Shown: piece after piece, positions 44,708 through 55,400 of the stretch
How the letters are laid out: the number at the start of each line of letters is the position of its first letter
Numbering within the stretch: position 1 is the stretch's first letter
From: Rhodoblastus sp963736175
GTDB taxonomy: Bacteria > Pseudomonadota > Alphaproteobacteria > Rhizobiales > Beijerinckiaceae
Reading direction: 5' to 3'
Length of the DNA stretch: 64,000 nucleotides
Assembly: GCA_963736175.1 (NCBI GenBank)
Contig: CAVTNU010000007.1
Location: 68,450 to 132,449, forward strand
Program-made: the position numbers and the translations under genes
The notes under the pieces: generated by a model
The model's input: the letters and a program-made list of their open reading frames with translations, nothing else
What the model was told of the DNA's origin: nothing
Database searches by the model: none

Positions 44708-46537
44708 ATGTGCGGCATTGTCGGCATCATCGGTCAGGGGCCGGTCGCCAGTTCGATCATCGACGCGCTGAAACGGCTTGAATACCGCGGCTACGATTCG
44801 GCCGGGATTGCGACGCTGGAAGACGGCCATCTCACGCGCCGGCGCGCCGAGGGCAAATTGCGCAATCTGGAGGCGTGCCTGTCGCGCGAACCGTTGCGCG
44901 GCGCCATTGGCATAGGCCATACGCGGTGGGCGACGCACGGCCGGCCGACCGAAAACAACGCGCATCCGCACGCCAGCGCTAAGCTGGCCGTCGTGCACAA
45001 CGGCATCATCGAAAATTTTCGCGAACTGCGCGAGGAATTGAAGGCGAAGGGCCATGTCTTCGCCACCGAAACGGACACCGAAGCGGTGGCCCATCTCGTC
45101 ACCGACGCGATCGATTGCGGCCTGTCGCCGGTCGACGCCGTCGCCGCCAGCCTGAAGCGGCTGAAGGGCGCCTTCGCGCTGGCCTTCTTGTTCGAGGGCG
45201 AGGGCAACCTGTTGATCGGCGCGCGGCGCGGCGCGCCCCTGGCGGTCGGCTACGGCGAGGGCGGGGAAATGTATCTCGGCTCGGACGCGCTGGCTCTGGC
45301 CGCCTTCACCGACACGATCACCTATCTTGAGGACGGCGACTGGGTGATCCTGCGGCGCGGCTCGGCCGAATTCCGCAACGAGGACAACAGCGTCGTCAGC
45401 CGTCCCAAGCTCAAGACGCAGGCTTCGGCCTTTTTGGTCGACAAGGGCAATTATCGCCATTTCATGGCCAAGGAAATCCACGAGCAGCCGGAAGTGGTGG
45501 CGCGCACGCTCGCCCATTACCTCGACTTCTCCAACGCCGCGGTGCGTCTGCCCTTCGATCTGCCGTTCGACGCCAAGGAGCTGTCCGGCATCACCATCGC
45601 CGCCTGCGGCACCGCCTATTACGCCGGGTTGATCGGCAAATATTGGTTCGAACGCTACGCGCGCCTGCGCGTGGAAATCGATGTCGCCTCCGAGTTCCGC
45701 TATCGCGAGGCGCCGCTGCCGGAAAAAGGCCTGATGGTCGTCGTCTCGCAATCGGGCGAAACGGCGGACACTTTGGCTTCGCTTCGCTACGCGCGCGCGC
45801 AGGGGCAGAAAATTCTCGGCGTCGTCAACGTGCCGACCTCGACCATCGCGCGCGAAAGCGACGTCGTCGCGCCGACGCTGGCGGGGCCGGAAATCGGCGT
45901 CGCCTCGACCAAGGCCTTCACCTGCCAGCTGACGGTGCTCGCCGCACTCGCCGTGGCTTTCGGGCGCGCGCGCGGCGTGCTCGACCGCGAGGAGGAAAAG
46001 CGCCTCGTCAACGAATTGATGATGGTGCCGGGCCTGATCGCGGAAGCGATGAAGCTGGAGCATTCGATCGAGACCCTGGCGCATCAGCTCGGCAAGGCGC
46101 GCGACGTGCTCTATCTGGGACGCGGTTCGAGCTATCCTTTGGCGCTGGAAGGGGCGCTGAAGCTCAAGGAAATTTCCTACATTCACGCCGAAGGCTACGC
46201 CGCCGGCGAGTTGAAACACGGCCCGATCGCCCTGATCGACGAGCAATTGCCGGTCATCGTCATCGCCCCGACCGACGCTGTGCTGGAAAAGACCGTATCC
46301 AACCTGCAGGAAGTTTCGGCGCGCGGCGGACGCATCATTCTGGTGGGCGACGCCAACGCGATCAAGGAAGCCGACGTCGAGCTCGCCGGCCAGATCGCGA
46401 TGACCGATATGGCGCCCGACTTCACCGCCATCGTCTATGCCGCGCCGATCCAGATGCTCGCCTATCATACGGCGGTTTTCATGGGCAAGGACGTCGACCA
46501 GCCGCGCAATCTGGCCAAGAGCGTGACGGTGGAATGA
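44708..46537 (+). CDS. glmS: Glutamine-fructose-6-phosphate aminotransferase (isomerising)
   Basis: First step of amino-sugar synthesis: fructose-6-P plus glutamine to glucosamine-6-P. 609 residues, normal length. MCGIVGIIG begins with the N-terminal nucleophile Cys2 of the glutaminase domain, with GHTRWATHGRPTENNAHPH following. Two SIS isomerase domains are seen (AACGTAYYAG, VSQSGETADTL, GRGSSYPLALEGALKLKEI) and the conserved end LAKSVTVE. Forms a functional pair with glmU upstream. No ribozyme is expected or seen in this group. Confidence 0.97.
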   Translation: MCGIVGIIGQGPVASSIIDALKRLEYRGYDSAGIATLEDGHLTRRRAEGKLRNLEACLSREPLRGAIGIGHTRWATHGRPTENNAHPHASAKLAVVHNGIIENFRELREELKAKGHVFATETDTEAVAHLVTDAIDCGLSPVDAVAASLKRLKGAFALAFLFEGEGNLLIGARRGAPLAVGYGEGGEMYLGSDALALAAFTDTITYLEDGDWVILRRGSAEFRNEDNSVVSRPKLKTQASAFLVDKGNYRHFMAKEIHEQPEVVARTLAHYLDFSNAAVRLPFDLPFDAKELSGITIAACGTAYYAGLIGKYWFERYARLRVEIDVASEFRYREAPLPEKGLMVVVSQSGETADTLASLRYARAQGQKILGVVNVPTSTIARESDVVAPTLAGPEIGVASTKAFTCQLTVLAALAVAFGRARGVLDREEEKRLVNELMMVPGLIAEAMKLEHSIETLAHQLGKARDVLYLGRGSSYPLALEGALKLKEISYIHAEGYAAGELKHGPIALIDEQLPVIVIAPTDAVLEKTVSNLQEVSARGGRIILVGDANAIKEADVELAGQIAMTDMAPDFTAIVYAAPIQMLAYHTAVFMGKDVDQPRNLAKSVTVE

Positions 46538-46647
46538 ACGTGACGGCGCCCTGAGCTTGTCTGGTCGATAGTACGAAAACCGCCTCCCTCGCGCCCTTGC
46601 CAAGCGCGCGTCGGGCCTGCATGGTGCGGCGCAAACGGGAGCCCGAG

Positions 46648-47388
46648 ATGACCCTATTCGAGCCGCAGGACGAACCGCCGCACCCGCGTCCGCGCGGCTT
46701 TGGCGCGCGCATCCGCACCTGGTTCCTGACCGGCGTCGTCATCGCCGGCCCCCTCGCCGTGACGCTCTACATCGTCTGGTGGTTCGTCGACACCGTCGAC
46801 GGCATGGTGAAAAAGATCATCCCTGTCAGTTTCTGGCCGGAAACCTACCTGCCGGCGCGCATTCCCGGCCTTGGCGTCATTTTCGCCTTCTTGGCGTTGA
46901 CCTTGCTGGGCTTTCTCGCCGCCAACCTGCTCGGCCGCAGCCTGATCAAACTCGGCGAAAGCCTGCTCGACCGCATGCCGGTGGTGCGCGGCATCTACAA
47001 AAGCGTGAAGCAGATTTTCGAAACGCTGTTTTCGCAATCGGGCACGACCTTCCGCAAGGTCGGGCTGGTCCGCTTCCCCATGTCCAACATGTGGTCCCTG
47101 GTGTTCATCTCGACGCCGCCGAGCGGCGTTCTGGCCGAGCAGATGGAAGGCGAAGACCATATTTCCGTGTTTCTGCCGTGCACGCCCAATCCGACCACCG
47201 GATTTTTCCTCTATCTGCCGGCCAAGGACGTCGTCGAAATCGACATGAGCCCGGACGACGCGGCCAAGCTCATCATGTCGGCGGGCCTGATTCAGCCGGA
47301 GACGCAAAAGGTTTTGAAGGGTTTGGCCGAGAAGACGATGCCCGACAACGGCAAGACGAAGAGCGTCGAGGCGGTCGGGCAGGGGTGA
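46648..47388 (+). CDS. DUF502 family inner-membrane protein
   Basis: 246 residues with two spans (about 20-45 and 70-95: WFLTGVVIAGPLAVTLYIVWW and FAFLALTLLGFLAANLLG), then a conserved cytoplasmic or periplasmic domain with PVVRGIYKSVKQIFET and FPCTPNPTTGFFL-like residues (FLPCTPNPTTGFFLYLP) typical of DUF502. No function is known to me. ATG 46648 follows a GGGAG site; an upstream start (46597) is less likely. It is 110 bp after glmS on the same strand and opposed by recG. Confidence 0.88.
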   Translation: MTLFEPQDEPPHPRPRGFGARIRTWFLTGVVIAGPLAVTLYIVWWFVDTVDGMVKKIIPVSFWPETYLPARIPGLGVIFAFLALTLLGFLAANLLGRSLIKLGESLLDRMPVVRGIYKSVKQIFETLFSQSGTTFRKVGLVRFPMSNMWSLVFISTPPSGVLAEQMEGEDHISVFLPCTPNPTTGFFLYLPAKDVVEIDMSPDDAAKLIMSAGLIQPETQKVLKGLAEKTMPDNGKTKSVEAVGQG

Positions 47389-47787
47389 GCGGGGGCGCCG
47401 TCCACACCCCATCATCGGACCAGGCTTGTAAGGTCAGCGTGATTGGCGCCCCTTCGCCCCGTTTTACGGGGAGAAGGCTGGGATGTGGGGCGAGGCGATT
47501 GGCCTCGATGTTTCCAGCAGACGAAAGCGCACCAATTCGACGACGCCGGGCCCTCTTGCCCCAGCCCCTCAACCCCCGCCTTCTCCCCGTTAAAGTCGGG
47601 GAGAAGGAGCCTGTCGGCGCCTTTTCCAGCAATGGGGGAGCCAGGTTACGGCGTAACAGTCCACTCAATTGCGCGAAAGAGACAGGCCAAGTACAAATGG
47701 CGGCGCGAAGCGCGGACGCCGTCAATAAAACGCACTGTCACGGTAACGCGTAACGCGAGCCGGCGTCCGCGTCGCTCGGAGAACGCT
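47389..47787. repeat. Intergenic region with two copies of one hairpin repeat
   Basis: No gene is seen in these 399 bp. Two hairpins share the stem CCTTCTCCCCG/CGGGGAGAAGG: 47451-47477 (loop TTTTA, one stem mismatch) and 47579-47607 (loop TTAAAGT, perfect 11-bp stem). They are in the same order and 128 bp apart. They may be a genome-wide intergenic repeat family and could also end the DUF502 transcript and the convergent recG transcript. Confidence 0.7.
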
Positions 47788-49884
47788 CTAACCCGCCCTT
47801 AAAAGCCTGATCGCTTCTTCGCGCTCGAACAGGTAGAGCAGCACGCGCAGGGCCTCGCCGCGCCGCCCGGTCAGCTCGGGGTCCTCGTCCAGCGCGCGCT
47901 CGGCCTCGTCGCGCGCGGCGCGCAGCAGCGCGGCGTGTACGTCGAGCCGGGCGATCCTAAATCCCGGCGCGCCCGACTGGCGCGAACCCAGGACCTCGCC
48001 CTCGCCGCGCAAACGCAAATCCTCTTCGGCGATGCGAAATCCGTCCTCGGTTTCGCGCAGGATATTCAGCCGGGCTTTCGCCGCTTCGCCCAAAGGGCCT
48101 TTGTAAAGCAGGATGCAAGAGGATTTGCCCGTCCCGCGTCCGACCCGGCCGCGCAGCTGATGCAGTTGCGACAGGCCGAAACGCTCGGCGTGTTCGATCA
48201 CCATAATGGTGGCGTCGCGCACGTCGACGCCGACTTCGATCACCGTCGTGGCGACCAGGATTTTTGTGTCGCCGCGCGCGAAGGCCTCCATCGCGGCGTC
48301 CTTGTCGGCGCCTTTCATCTGGCCATGCGCCAGGCCGACCGCGTCGCCGAAATATTGCCGCAAGTCCTGCGCCCGCTCCTGCGCGGCGGCGAGATCGCTG
48401 TCCTCGCTCTCGGCGACGAGCGGGCATACCCAATAGACCCGAGCGCCCGCCTTGAGCGCGCGGCCGAGGCCGGCAACGACGTCGCCGATGCGCTCGGCGT
48501 TGACGACGCGCGTATCGATCGGCAGGCGCCCCGGCGGCTTTTCGCGCAACGACGAGACGTCCATGTCGCCGAAAAAGGTCAGGGCGAGCGTGCGCGGAAT
48601 CGGCGTCGCCGTCATCACCAGCATATCGGCGTCGCCCTTTTCGCTCAGCGCGAGGCGCTGGTGCACGCCGAAGCGGTGCTGTTCGTCGACGACGGCGAGG
48701 CCGAGATCGGCGAAGGCGACGCCCTCCTGCGCCAGGGCGTGGGTGCCGATGGCGATCTGGATCGCGCCTTCGGCCAATCCGGCGAGATTGGCCCGGCGCT
48801 CGCCGGCCTTGTCGCGGCCGGTCATCAATGCGACGCGCAGGCCCGCGCCTTCGGCCAGCGGCCGGATCGTCTCGAAATGCTGACGGGCGAGAATTTCGGT
48901 CGGCGCCATCAACGCGGCCTGCCGCCCCGCCTCGATGACATGGCTCATGGCGAGCAGCGCCACCAGCGTCTTGCCGGAGCCGACATCGCCCTGCAACAGG
49001 CGCATCATGCGTTTTTCGCTCGACAGATCGGCGCGAATCTCAAGCAACGCCTGTTGTTGCGCGCCGGTCAGGGAAAACGGCAGTTGGCTCAGAATCCTTT
49101 GCGCCAGCGCGCCCTCGGCCAGGTTGGCGCGGCCGGCGATGGATTTGAATTTGGCGCGCACCATGCGCAAGGCGAGCTGGTGCGACAGGAATTCGTCGTA
49201 GGCGAGCCGAAGATACGCTTTTGAATCCAGGGCGAGGTCCTGCGGCGTCCGCGGGTGATGGATTTGCGCCAGCGCCTCGCCGAAGCTTGGCCAGTGGTTG
49301 GTCAGAATCGTCTTTTCGTCGAGCCATTCCGGCAATTTTGGCAGCCGCGCCAGCGCGCCCGCCGCCGCTTTGGCGACGACGCGCGGATAAAGCCCCTCGG
49401 TCAAACCGTAAACCGGCTCGACCGGCGGCAAGGCGGCGAGACCCGCCTCGTCGAGGATGCGGTCGGGGTGGACCATCTGGCGATGGCCGTCCCAAAGCTC
49501 GATCAGGCCCGACACCCAACATGTCGCGCCGAGCGGCAGGGTTTTTTCGATCCAGGCTTCGTTGGCGCGGAAGAACACCAGCAGAAGATCGCCGCTGTCA
49601 TCTTCGCCGAGCACCCGGTAAGGGCCCTTTTTCAGCCGGCCGGGCGGGCGATGTTCGGCGACCCGGATCTTCACGGTCGAGACCGCGCCGATTTCCGCCT
49701 CGGCGATTTTCGGCCGATTGCGGCGGTCGATGAAGGAATAGGGCAGGTGGAGCAGCAGATCGACGACGCGCGCCGGACGACCCGCTTCGCCTAACAGGCG
49801 GTCGAACAATTTGCCGATCTTTGGTCCGACGCCCGGCAGGGCGCTCGCCGGCGCAAACAGAGGATCGAGAAGCGAGGGCCGCAT
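47788..49884 (-). CDS. recG: ATP-dependent DNA helicase RecG
   Basis: Remodels stalled replication forks and branched DNA. 698 residues: an N-terminal wedge/OB domain (about 60-160), helicase motif I GDVGSGKTLVAL, motif II VVDEQHRFGVHQR (DEQH), motif III MTATPIPRTLAL and the second RecA domain with GRVGRGTGKS. ATG 49884 is the natural start. It is close in fold to mfd downstream but distinct. Convergent with the DUF502 gene. No defect is seen. Confidence 0.96.
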   Translation of the reverse strand: MRPSLLDPLFAPASALPGVGPKIGKLFDRLLGEAGRPARVVDLLLHLPYSFIDRRNRPKIAEAEIGAVSTVKIRVAEHRPPGRLKKGPYRVLGEDDSGDLLLVFFRANEAWIEKTLPLGATCWVSGLIELWDGHRQMVHPDRILDEAGLAALPPVEPVYGLTEGLYPRVVAKAAAGALARLPKLPEWLDEKTILTNHWPSFGEALAQIHHPRTPQDLALDSKAYLRLAYDEFLSHQLALRMVRAKFKSIAGRANLAEGALAQRILSQLPFSLTGAQQQALLEIRADLSSEKRMMRLLQGDVGSGKTLVALLAMSHVIEAGRQAALMAPTEILARQHFETIRPLAEGAGLRVALMTGRDKAGERRANLAGLAEGAIQIAIGTHALAQEGVAFADLGLAVVDEQHRFGVHQRLALSEKGDADMLVMTATPIPRTLALTFFGDMDVSSLREKPPGRLPIDTRVVNAERIGDVVAGLGRALKAGARVYWVCPLVAESEDSDLAAAQERAQDLRQYFGDAVGLAHGQMKGADKDAAMEAFARGDTKILVATTVIEVGVDVRDATIMVIEHAERFGLSQLHQLRGRVGRGTGKSSCILLYKGPLGEAAKARLNILRETEDGFRIAEEDLRLRGEGEVLGSRQSGAPGFRIARLDVHAALLRAARDEAERALDEDPELTGRRGEALRVLLYLFEREEAIRLLRAG

Positions 49885-50482
49885 GGTCGAGGTTTAACGC
49901 TCTGGGTCGAACGCCGCAAGACGCGCCGGAGCGCCTTATCGGGCGCCGAGAACGTGAAGGTATTTGAGCACGAAATAGAGCAAAGCAAATCCGAATCGAG
50001 AACTGGAAAACGCCGGCAAATCCATTGGACGCGCGTGAAAAATACCAAGTCTCGACGCTCGGCGGCGATCGGATAATTCACGAGACGCCAAGTTTCCAGG
50101 GCGCCCGCTTCATGAGGGCGCGGGGCCTCCATGAGCGGGAAAATAGCGGCTCCGAGGCGGCGTGATCGCGTCAATGAGCCGCATCGCTGACTTTTCCTCG
50201 CCGCAAGACCGCCCCGCTCTCGCCGCATTTTGCCGGCATCCGTTCGCCCGCCTGCCGGTATCGCCGCGCAATGGGCAAGACAAGAGCAAGATCAGTTCGT
50301 GGCGTTAATCAGAAATTAGTCATAGTGCGCTGTAATTCGGGAAGCTCATTTCCCGACGCGCCGAACGCCGGGCGAAAGCATTCCGCGCGGCGGCTAATTC
50401 GACAGCGCCTTATCGCGCCGCGCCAAACGAACTCGAGCGAAGTCAACGGGCGCGCGTAACGGTTTTTGTGAGAGCGGTTCTT
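49885..50482. other. Intergenic region between recG and the tlde1-domain gene
   Basis: About 600 bp separating divergent genes. It has no convincing coding potential, repeat or structured RNA that I could recognise. Promoters for recG (minus) and the tlde1 gene (plus) must lie here; a modestly AT-rich patch at 50300-50345 is the likeliest place for the latter. Confidence 0.4.
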
Positions 50483-51823
50483 ATGGCCATTGGGGGCAGT
50501 CGGGAATGCGGTCAGGCTCCGTTGTTCGCCGTCGCGGCGCGCGGATTCCGTTTGCGTCTCGCGATCGAGCGCACATTGCCGCTTGCCGTCGCGCTGTCGT
50601 TCAGCGCTCTTGCCGCCGCGCATCTGCCGCACCTGGGTCGCGTCCCATCCGCCGCTCCGGCGCCCGTTCCCGTTTCGCGCCCTCTCGCCAGCCTCGATGC
50701 CGCGCCCGCTCCAGCGCCGGTCGCCCCCGCGCCTGAGCAGACATCCGAGGCCGCCGCCGCGTCATCCAATCTGAGCAGTTCGGCTTTCGCCGCGCTGCTC
50801 GCCCCGGACAATCTGCAAGACCATCTTCCCGTCGCGCTGCTGCAAGGCGGCGACGACAAACGGCTTCGCGAGATCGGGCGGACGATTTTCGCCGCCGCCG
50901 ACAGCGCCACCGACACGACCGGCGACGGGTCGTCGATGCTCGCGCGGAACGCGCCGCTGGCGCCCGATATGCAGCCGTTGGCTTCGGCGCCGGTGTTCGC
51001 CGAGGAACAGCCGGACGAACCGGCTCAGCCCCGGCAAGTCGCCGAACTGACGCCCGATACGCCGAAAGCGCCCGCGGCTTCGGTCACGCCGGAGATTCCG
51101 GCGCCTACGGGAACGCCGCCCGCGCGGGCGAGCGCGGAAACGCCGACCACGCGGGCGACCGCTGAAACGCCTGTGGAAACGCCTTTGCCGCCCGTTCGCC
51201 CCGACACGCTGGCCGCGCCCTCGGCGCCGGCAACTCCGGTCAACCGCGTCAGCGCGCCGGTCAGTCCGCGCCATCTGGTCCGCGTCGCCCGCATGCGCGC
51301 CTCGCCTGTGCCGCGCGAGGACAATCGTTCGATCTTCGAAAAGCTGTTCGGCGGCGGCGAGTCCTCCGGTCAGGCCTTGGCCTACGCCGCGCCCGACGAA
51401 GACAATATGGGCCTTTCTCGCGGCGCGTCGGTCGGCCGCGCGGCGGCCGACGGCGGGACGGCCATCTACGACATTTCCGCCCACACCGTCTTCCTGCCGA
51501 GCGGAGCGGCGCTCGAGGCGCACTCGGGCCTTGGCCCCTATTTCGACGATCCGAGCCATGTGCATCTGCGTATGCGCGGCGCGACGCCGCCGGCGGTCTA
51601 TAAGCTGAAGCCGCGCGAGAGCCTGTTCCACGGCGTCCAGGCCCTGCGGCTGGAGCCGATCAGCGGCAGCGTTTACGGTCGCGCCGGCCTGTTGGCGCAT
51701 ACGTTCATGCTCGGGCCGCGCGGCAATTCCAACGGCTGCGTTTCGTTCCGCAACTACAACGCGTTCCTGCGCGCCTATATGAACGGCGAGGTCAAGCGTC
51801 TGTTGGTCGTCGCGCATCGTTGA
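50483..51823 (+). CDS. tlde1 (DUF2778) domain protein with long Pro/Ala-rich linker
   Basis: About 446 residues. An N-terminal hydrophobic segment (about 30-50, LPLAVALSFSALAAAHL) would anchor or export it; residues 55-280 are low-complexity Pro/Ala/Thr; the C-terminal domain (about 330-446) has AHTFMLGPRGNSNGCVSF, the His and Cys motif of DUF2778. Tlde1 proteins are L,D-carboxypeptidase/exchange-like enzymes acting on peptidoglycan; some are type VI effectors, but no secretion genes are near, so a cell-envelope role is more likely. ATG 50483 is chosen over GTG 50468, which lacks a ribosome site. Confidence 0.82.
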   Translation: MAIGGSRECGQAPLFAVAARGFRLRLAIERTLPLAVALSFSALAAAHLPHLGRVPSAAPAPVPVSRPLASLDAAPAPAPVAPAPEQTSEAAAASSNLSSSAFAALLAPDNLQDHLPVALLQGGDDKRLREIGRTIFAAADSATDTTGDGSSMLARNAPLAPDMQPLASAPVFAEEQPDEPAQPRQVAELTPDTPKAPAASVTPEIPAPTGTPPARASAETPTTRATAETPVETPLPPVRPDTLAAPSAPATPVNRVSAPVSPRHLVRVARMRASPVPREDNRSIFEKLFGGGESSGQALAYAAPDEDNMGLSRGASVGRAAADGGTAIYDISAHTVFLPSGAALEAHSGLGPYFDDPSHVHLRMRGATPPAVYKLKPRESLFHGVQALRLEPISGSVYGRAGLLAHTFMLGPRGNSNGCVSFRNYNAFLRAYMNGEVKRLLVVAHR

Positions 51824-52012
51824 ACGGCGCGAGAGCCCTGTTTCGTCGTCGGCGATTTCGCCTTGCGGTCGCCGGACGAACCGCGCCGGTATTCTGTCGG
51901 CGGTCAAATGCGGCGCCGACAATTCATCGCTGACAACACGCCGCCATCACCATATAAGCAAGCGACGTTCGCGCCGGAAATCCGGCGCGGCGATTTTTGC
52001 CGTTGGGCTCCC

Positions 52013-52019
52013 AGGGAGG
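52013..52019 (+). promoter_or_regulatory. Shine-Dalgarno site supporting the GTG start of sdhE
   Basis: AGGGAGG lies 5 bp before GTG 52025. This decides the start; an in-frame upstream extension to 51863 adds residues unlike the family. Confidence 0.8.
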
Positions 52020-52024
52020 CGCAC

Positions 52025-52321
52025 GTGTCGGGTACGCAAAGGTCGAGCGACGGGCTGGACCCGCGGCGACGCAGGATCCTGTTTCGTTGTTGGCGTCGCG
52101 GCATGCGCGAGGTCGATCTATTGCTCGGCCAGTTCGCCGACGCCCGCATCGAATCCCTGAGCGAGGCCGAACTCGACCAGTTGGAGCAATTCATGGAGGC
52201 GCAGGACGCCGACATCTTTTCCTGGTTCGCCGGCTCAAAACCGATCGATAGCGCCTACGATTCGCCGATTTTCGAGAAAATTCGCGCCTTTCACACGCGT
52301 AATTCGCCGATGAACGTATAG
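52025..52321 (+). CDS. sdhE: Succinate dehydrogenase flavinylation factor SdhE (FAD assembly factor 2)
   Basis: A 98-residue cytoplasmic protein that helps attach FAD to succinate dehydrogenase. The signature RRRRILFRCWRRGMREVDLL contains the RGMxExD-type motif of the family (here RGMREVD), and EQFMEAQDADIFSWFAG is typical of its second half. The GTG start is supported by AGGGAGG 5 bp before. mfd follows 108 bp downstream, a common order in alphaproteobacteria. Confidence 0.92.
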   Translation: MSGTQRSSDGLDPRRRRILFRCWRRGMREVDLLLGQFADARIESLSEAELDQLEQFMEAQDADIFSWFAGSKPIDSAYDSPIFEKIRAFHTRNSPMNV

Positions 52322-52429
52322 CCTCGGCGCGGCGGGCCTGTCGCGCCGGCCCTTCGAGACGGCTTTGGCCGAGCCTCCTCAAGACGAGGGTTTGGCGGCG
52401 AAACAAAGATACAGGTTGAACTTTCCGGC

Positions 52430-55400
52430 ATGAAAGAATTACAACGCGCCCTGGCCGAACTCGAAAAGGGACGCTCCCTCATTCTGGCGCGCGCGCCGGA
52501 CGGTTTTGACGCCTTCGTCGCCGCCGACCTCGCGCGCGGACTGGCCAAAGCCTGCGAAGGCCGATCCTGCGCGCTTGTTCACGTAGCGCGCGACAGCCAG
52601 CGTTCGCGCAGCTTTCAGGAGGCTTTGGCCTTCGCCGCGCCGGACATGGAAATTCTCGAATATCCGTCCTGGGACTGCCAACCCTATGACCGCGTTTCGC
52701 CCAATGGCGCGATAGCGGCGCAGCGCATGACCGCTTTGTCGCGCCTTGCCCGCACGCGCTCGTCGATCGAGCGTCCGCGTCTGGTCGCCACGACAATCAA
52801 CGCGCTGACGCAGCGCGCTCCGCCCAAGAACGCCATCGCCGCGACGACGTTTTCGGCGGCGCCGGGCGCCGCCGTCGATCGCGAGGCGCTGGCGCAATGG
52901 CTTGAAAACAACGGCTTCGTGCGCGCCTCCAACGTGCGCGAAAGCGGCGAATACGCATTGCGCGGCGGCATCGTCGATCTGTTCGCGCCAAGCCTGCCCG
53001 CGCCGGTGCGGCTCGATTTCTTCGGCGACGTGCTCGAACAGATCCGCACTTTCGATCCCGAAAGCCAGCGCACGGTCGGCCATCTGCGCGCGCTCGATCT
53101 CGTCCCTGTCAACGAGGCGCAGTTCACCACCGAGTCGATCCGACGCTTTCGCCAGAAATATGTGGCGCGGTTCGGCGCGCAGACGCGCGGCGACGCCCTC
53201 TACGAAGCGGTGAGCGAAGGACGTCGTCACGCCGGCCATGAGCATTGGCTGCCGCTCTTTCACGATAAGCTCGATACGCTTTTCGACTATTGTCTCGACG
53301 CGCCCATCCTGCTCGACGGACAGGCGCAGAGCGCCGCGCACGAGCGCTTCGCGCAGATCGCCGATTATTACGAAGCGCGCAAGCAGGCTTATGACGTCGA
53401 TCCCGCCAAGGCCAGTTACAAGCCGCTGCCGCCGGACGAACTCTACCTGACGCAGAATGAATTCGCCGCCCGTCTGGCCAAATTCGCGACGGCGCAAATC
53501 TCGCCTTTCGACGCGCCGACCGGCGGCGGCCAGTTCATCTTCGATTGCGGCGGCGCGCCGGGCCGCAGTTTCGCGCCGGAACGAGCGGACGAAAACGCCA
53601 ATGTGTTTCAGGCCGCGGTCGACCATATCCGCGCCATGCAGAGCGAGGGCCGAAAGGTCATCGTGGCCGGCTGGTCCGACGGTTCGCGCGAACGCCTCGG
53701 CCACGTCCTGTCCGAACACGGCCTGAAAAAACACGAGTTGGTTTCTTCGCTGTCGCAGGCGCTGGCCTTGCGCGACAACCGCGTCGCGCTGGCGGTGGTC
53801 GGTCTTGAGGCCGGCTTCGCCGCGGGCGATCTTGTCCTCGTCGGCGAACAGGACATCCTCGGCGACCGCCTCGTGCGCCAGCGGCACAAGACCAAGCGCG
53901 CCGCCAATTTCCTGTCCGAGGTCGCCGCGCTCGCCGCCGGCGATCTCGTCGTGCACGTCGATCACGGCATCGGACGCTTCGTCGGCCTCAAGCATATCGA
54001 GGCGGCCGGCGCGCCGCACGATTGTCTGGAATTGCATTACGCCGGCGGCGACAAGCTGTTCCTGCCGGTCGAAAATATCGAGTTGTTGACGCGCTACGGC
54101 TCGGAGGACGCCGAGGCGCAGCTCGACCGGCTCGGCGCGACGAACTGGCAGGCGCGCAAGTCCAAGCTGAAATTGCGCATTCGTCAGATGGCGCAGGGCC
54201 TGATCAATATCGCCGCGGCGCGCGCCCTGCGCGAGGCGCCGAAACTCATTCCGCCCGAAGGCCTCTACGACGAATTTTGCGCGCGCTTTCCTTATGACGA
54301 AACCGAGGACCAGCTCACGGCGATCGAAAGCGTGCTGGAGGATATGGCCGCCGGCCGTCCGATGGATCGTCTGATCTGCGGCGACGTAGGCTTCGGCAAG
54401 ACCGAGGTGGCGTTGCGCGCGGCCTTCGCCGCTGCCGTCAACGGCAAACAAGTGGCGGTGGTCGTGCCGACGACCTTGCTGGCGCGCCAGCATTTCAAGA
54501 ACTTCTCGGCGCGTTTCGCCGGGTTGCCGATGCGGCTGGCGCGGATGTCGCGCATGGTCGGCGCCGGTGATCTACGCGAGGCGAAGACAGGGTTGGCCGA
54601 GGGTTCAATCGACATCGTCGTCGGCACCCACGCCGTGCTCGGCAAAGGCGTCGTTTTCAAGGATCTCGGCCTTGTCGTCATCGACGAGGAGCAGCATTTC
54701 GGCGTCGGCCACAAGGAGCGGCTGAAGGAATTGCGCGCCGAAGTGCATGTGCTGACCCTGTCAGCCACGCCGATTCCGCGCACCTTGCAATTGGCGCTGA
54801 CCGGCGTGCGCGAACTGTCGATCATCGCCACGCCGCCGGTCGACCGCCTCGCCGTGCGCACATTCGTCACGCCCTTCGACGATCTCATCGTGCGCGAGGC
54901 CTTGCTGCGCGAGCGCTATCGCGGCGGCCAGAGCTTCTATGTCTGCCCGCGTCTGGAAGACCTCGACGAGGTTACGAGCTGGCTGCGCCAGAACGTTCCG
55001 GAAGCCAAGTTCACCATCGCGCATGGCCAGATGGCGGCGACCGAGCTGGAAGAGCGCATTTCGGCCTTTTACGACGGCAAGTACGACATTCTCGTCTCGA
55101 CCAATATCGTCGAGTCCGGCCTCGATATTCCGACCGCCAATACCTTGATTGTGCATCGCGCCGATATGTTCGGCCTGGCGCAGCTTTATCAGTTGCGCGG
55201 CCGCGTCGGGCGCTCGAAAATCAGGGCCTACGCCTTGTTCACCGTGCCGGCGACGCGAACCATTACGCCGCAGGCGCAAAAGCGCCTTGAAGTGCTGCAA
55301 TCGCTCGATACGCTCGGCGCCGGTTTCCAGCTTGCGAGTCATGACCTCGACATCAGGGGCGCGGGCAACCTGCTCGGCGACGAGCAGTCCGGCCATATCC

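Noticed and set aside
44441..46603. 720-residue minus-strand frame opposite glmS
   Set aside because: Runs through glmS antisense and the MITE-like element; no domain.
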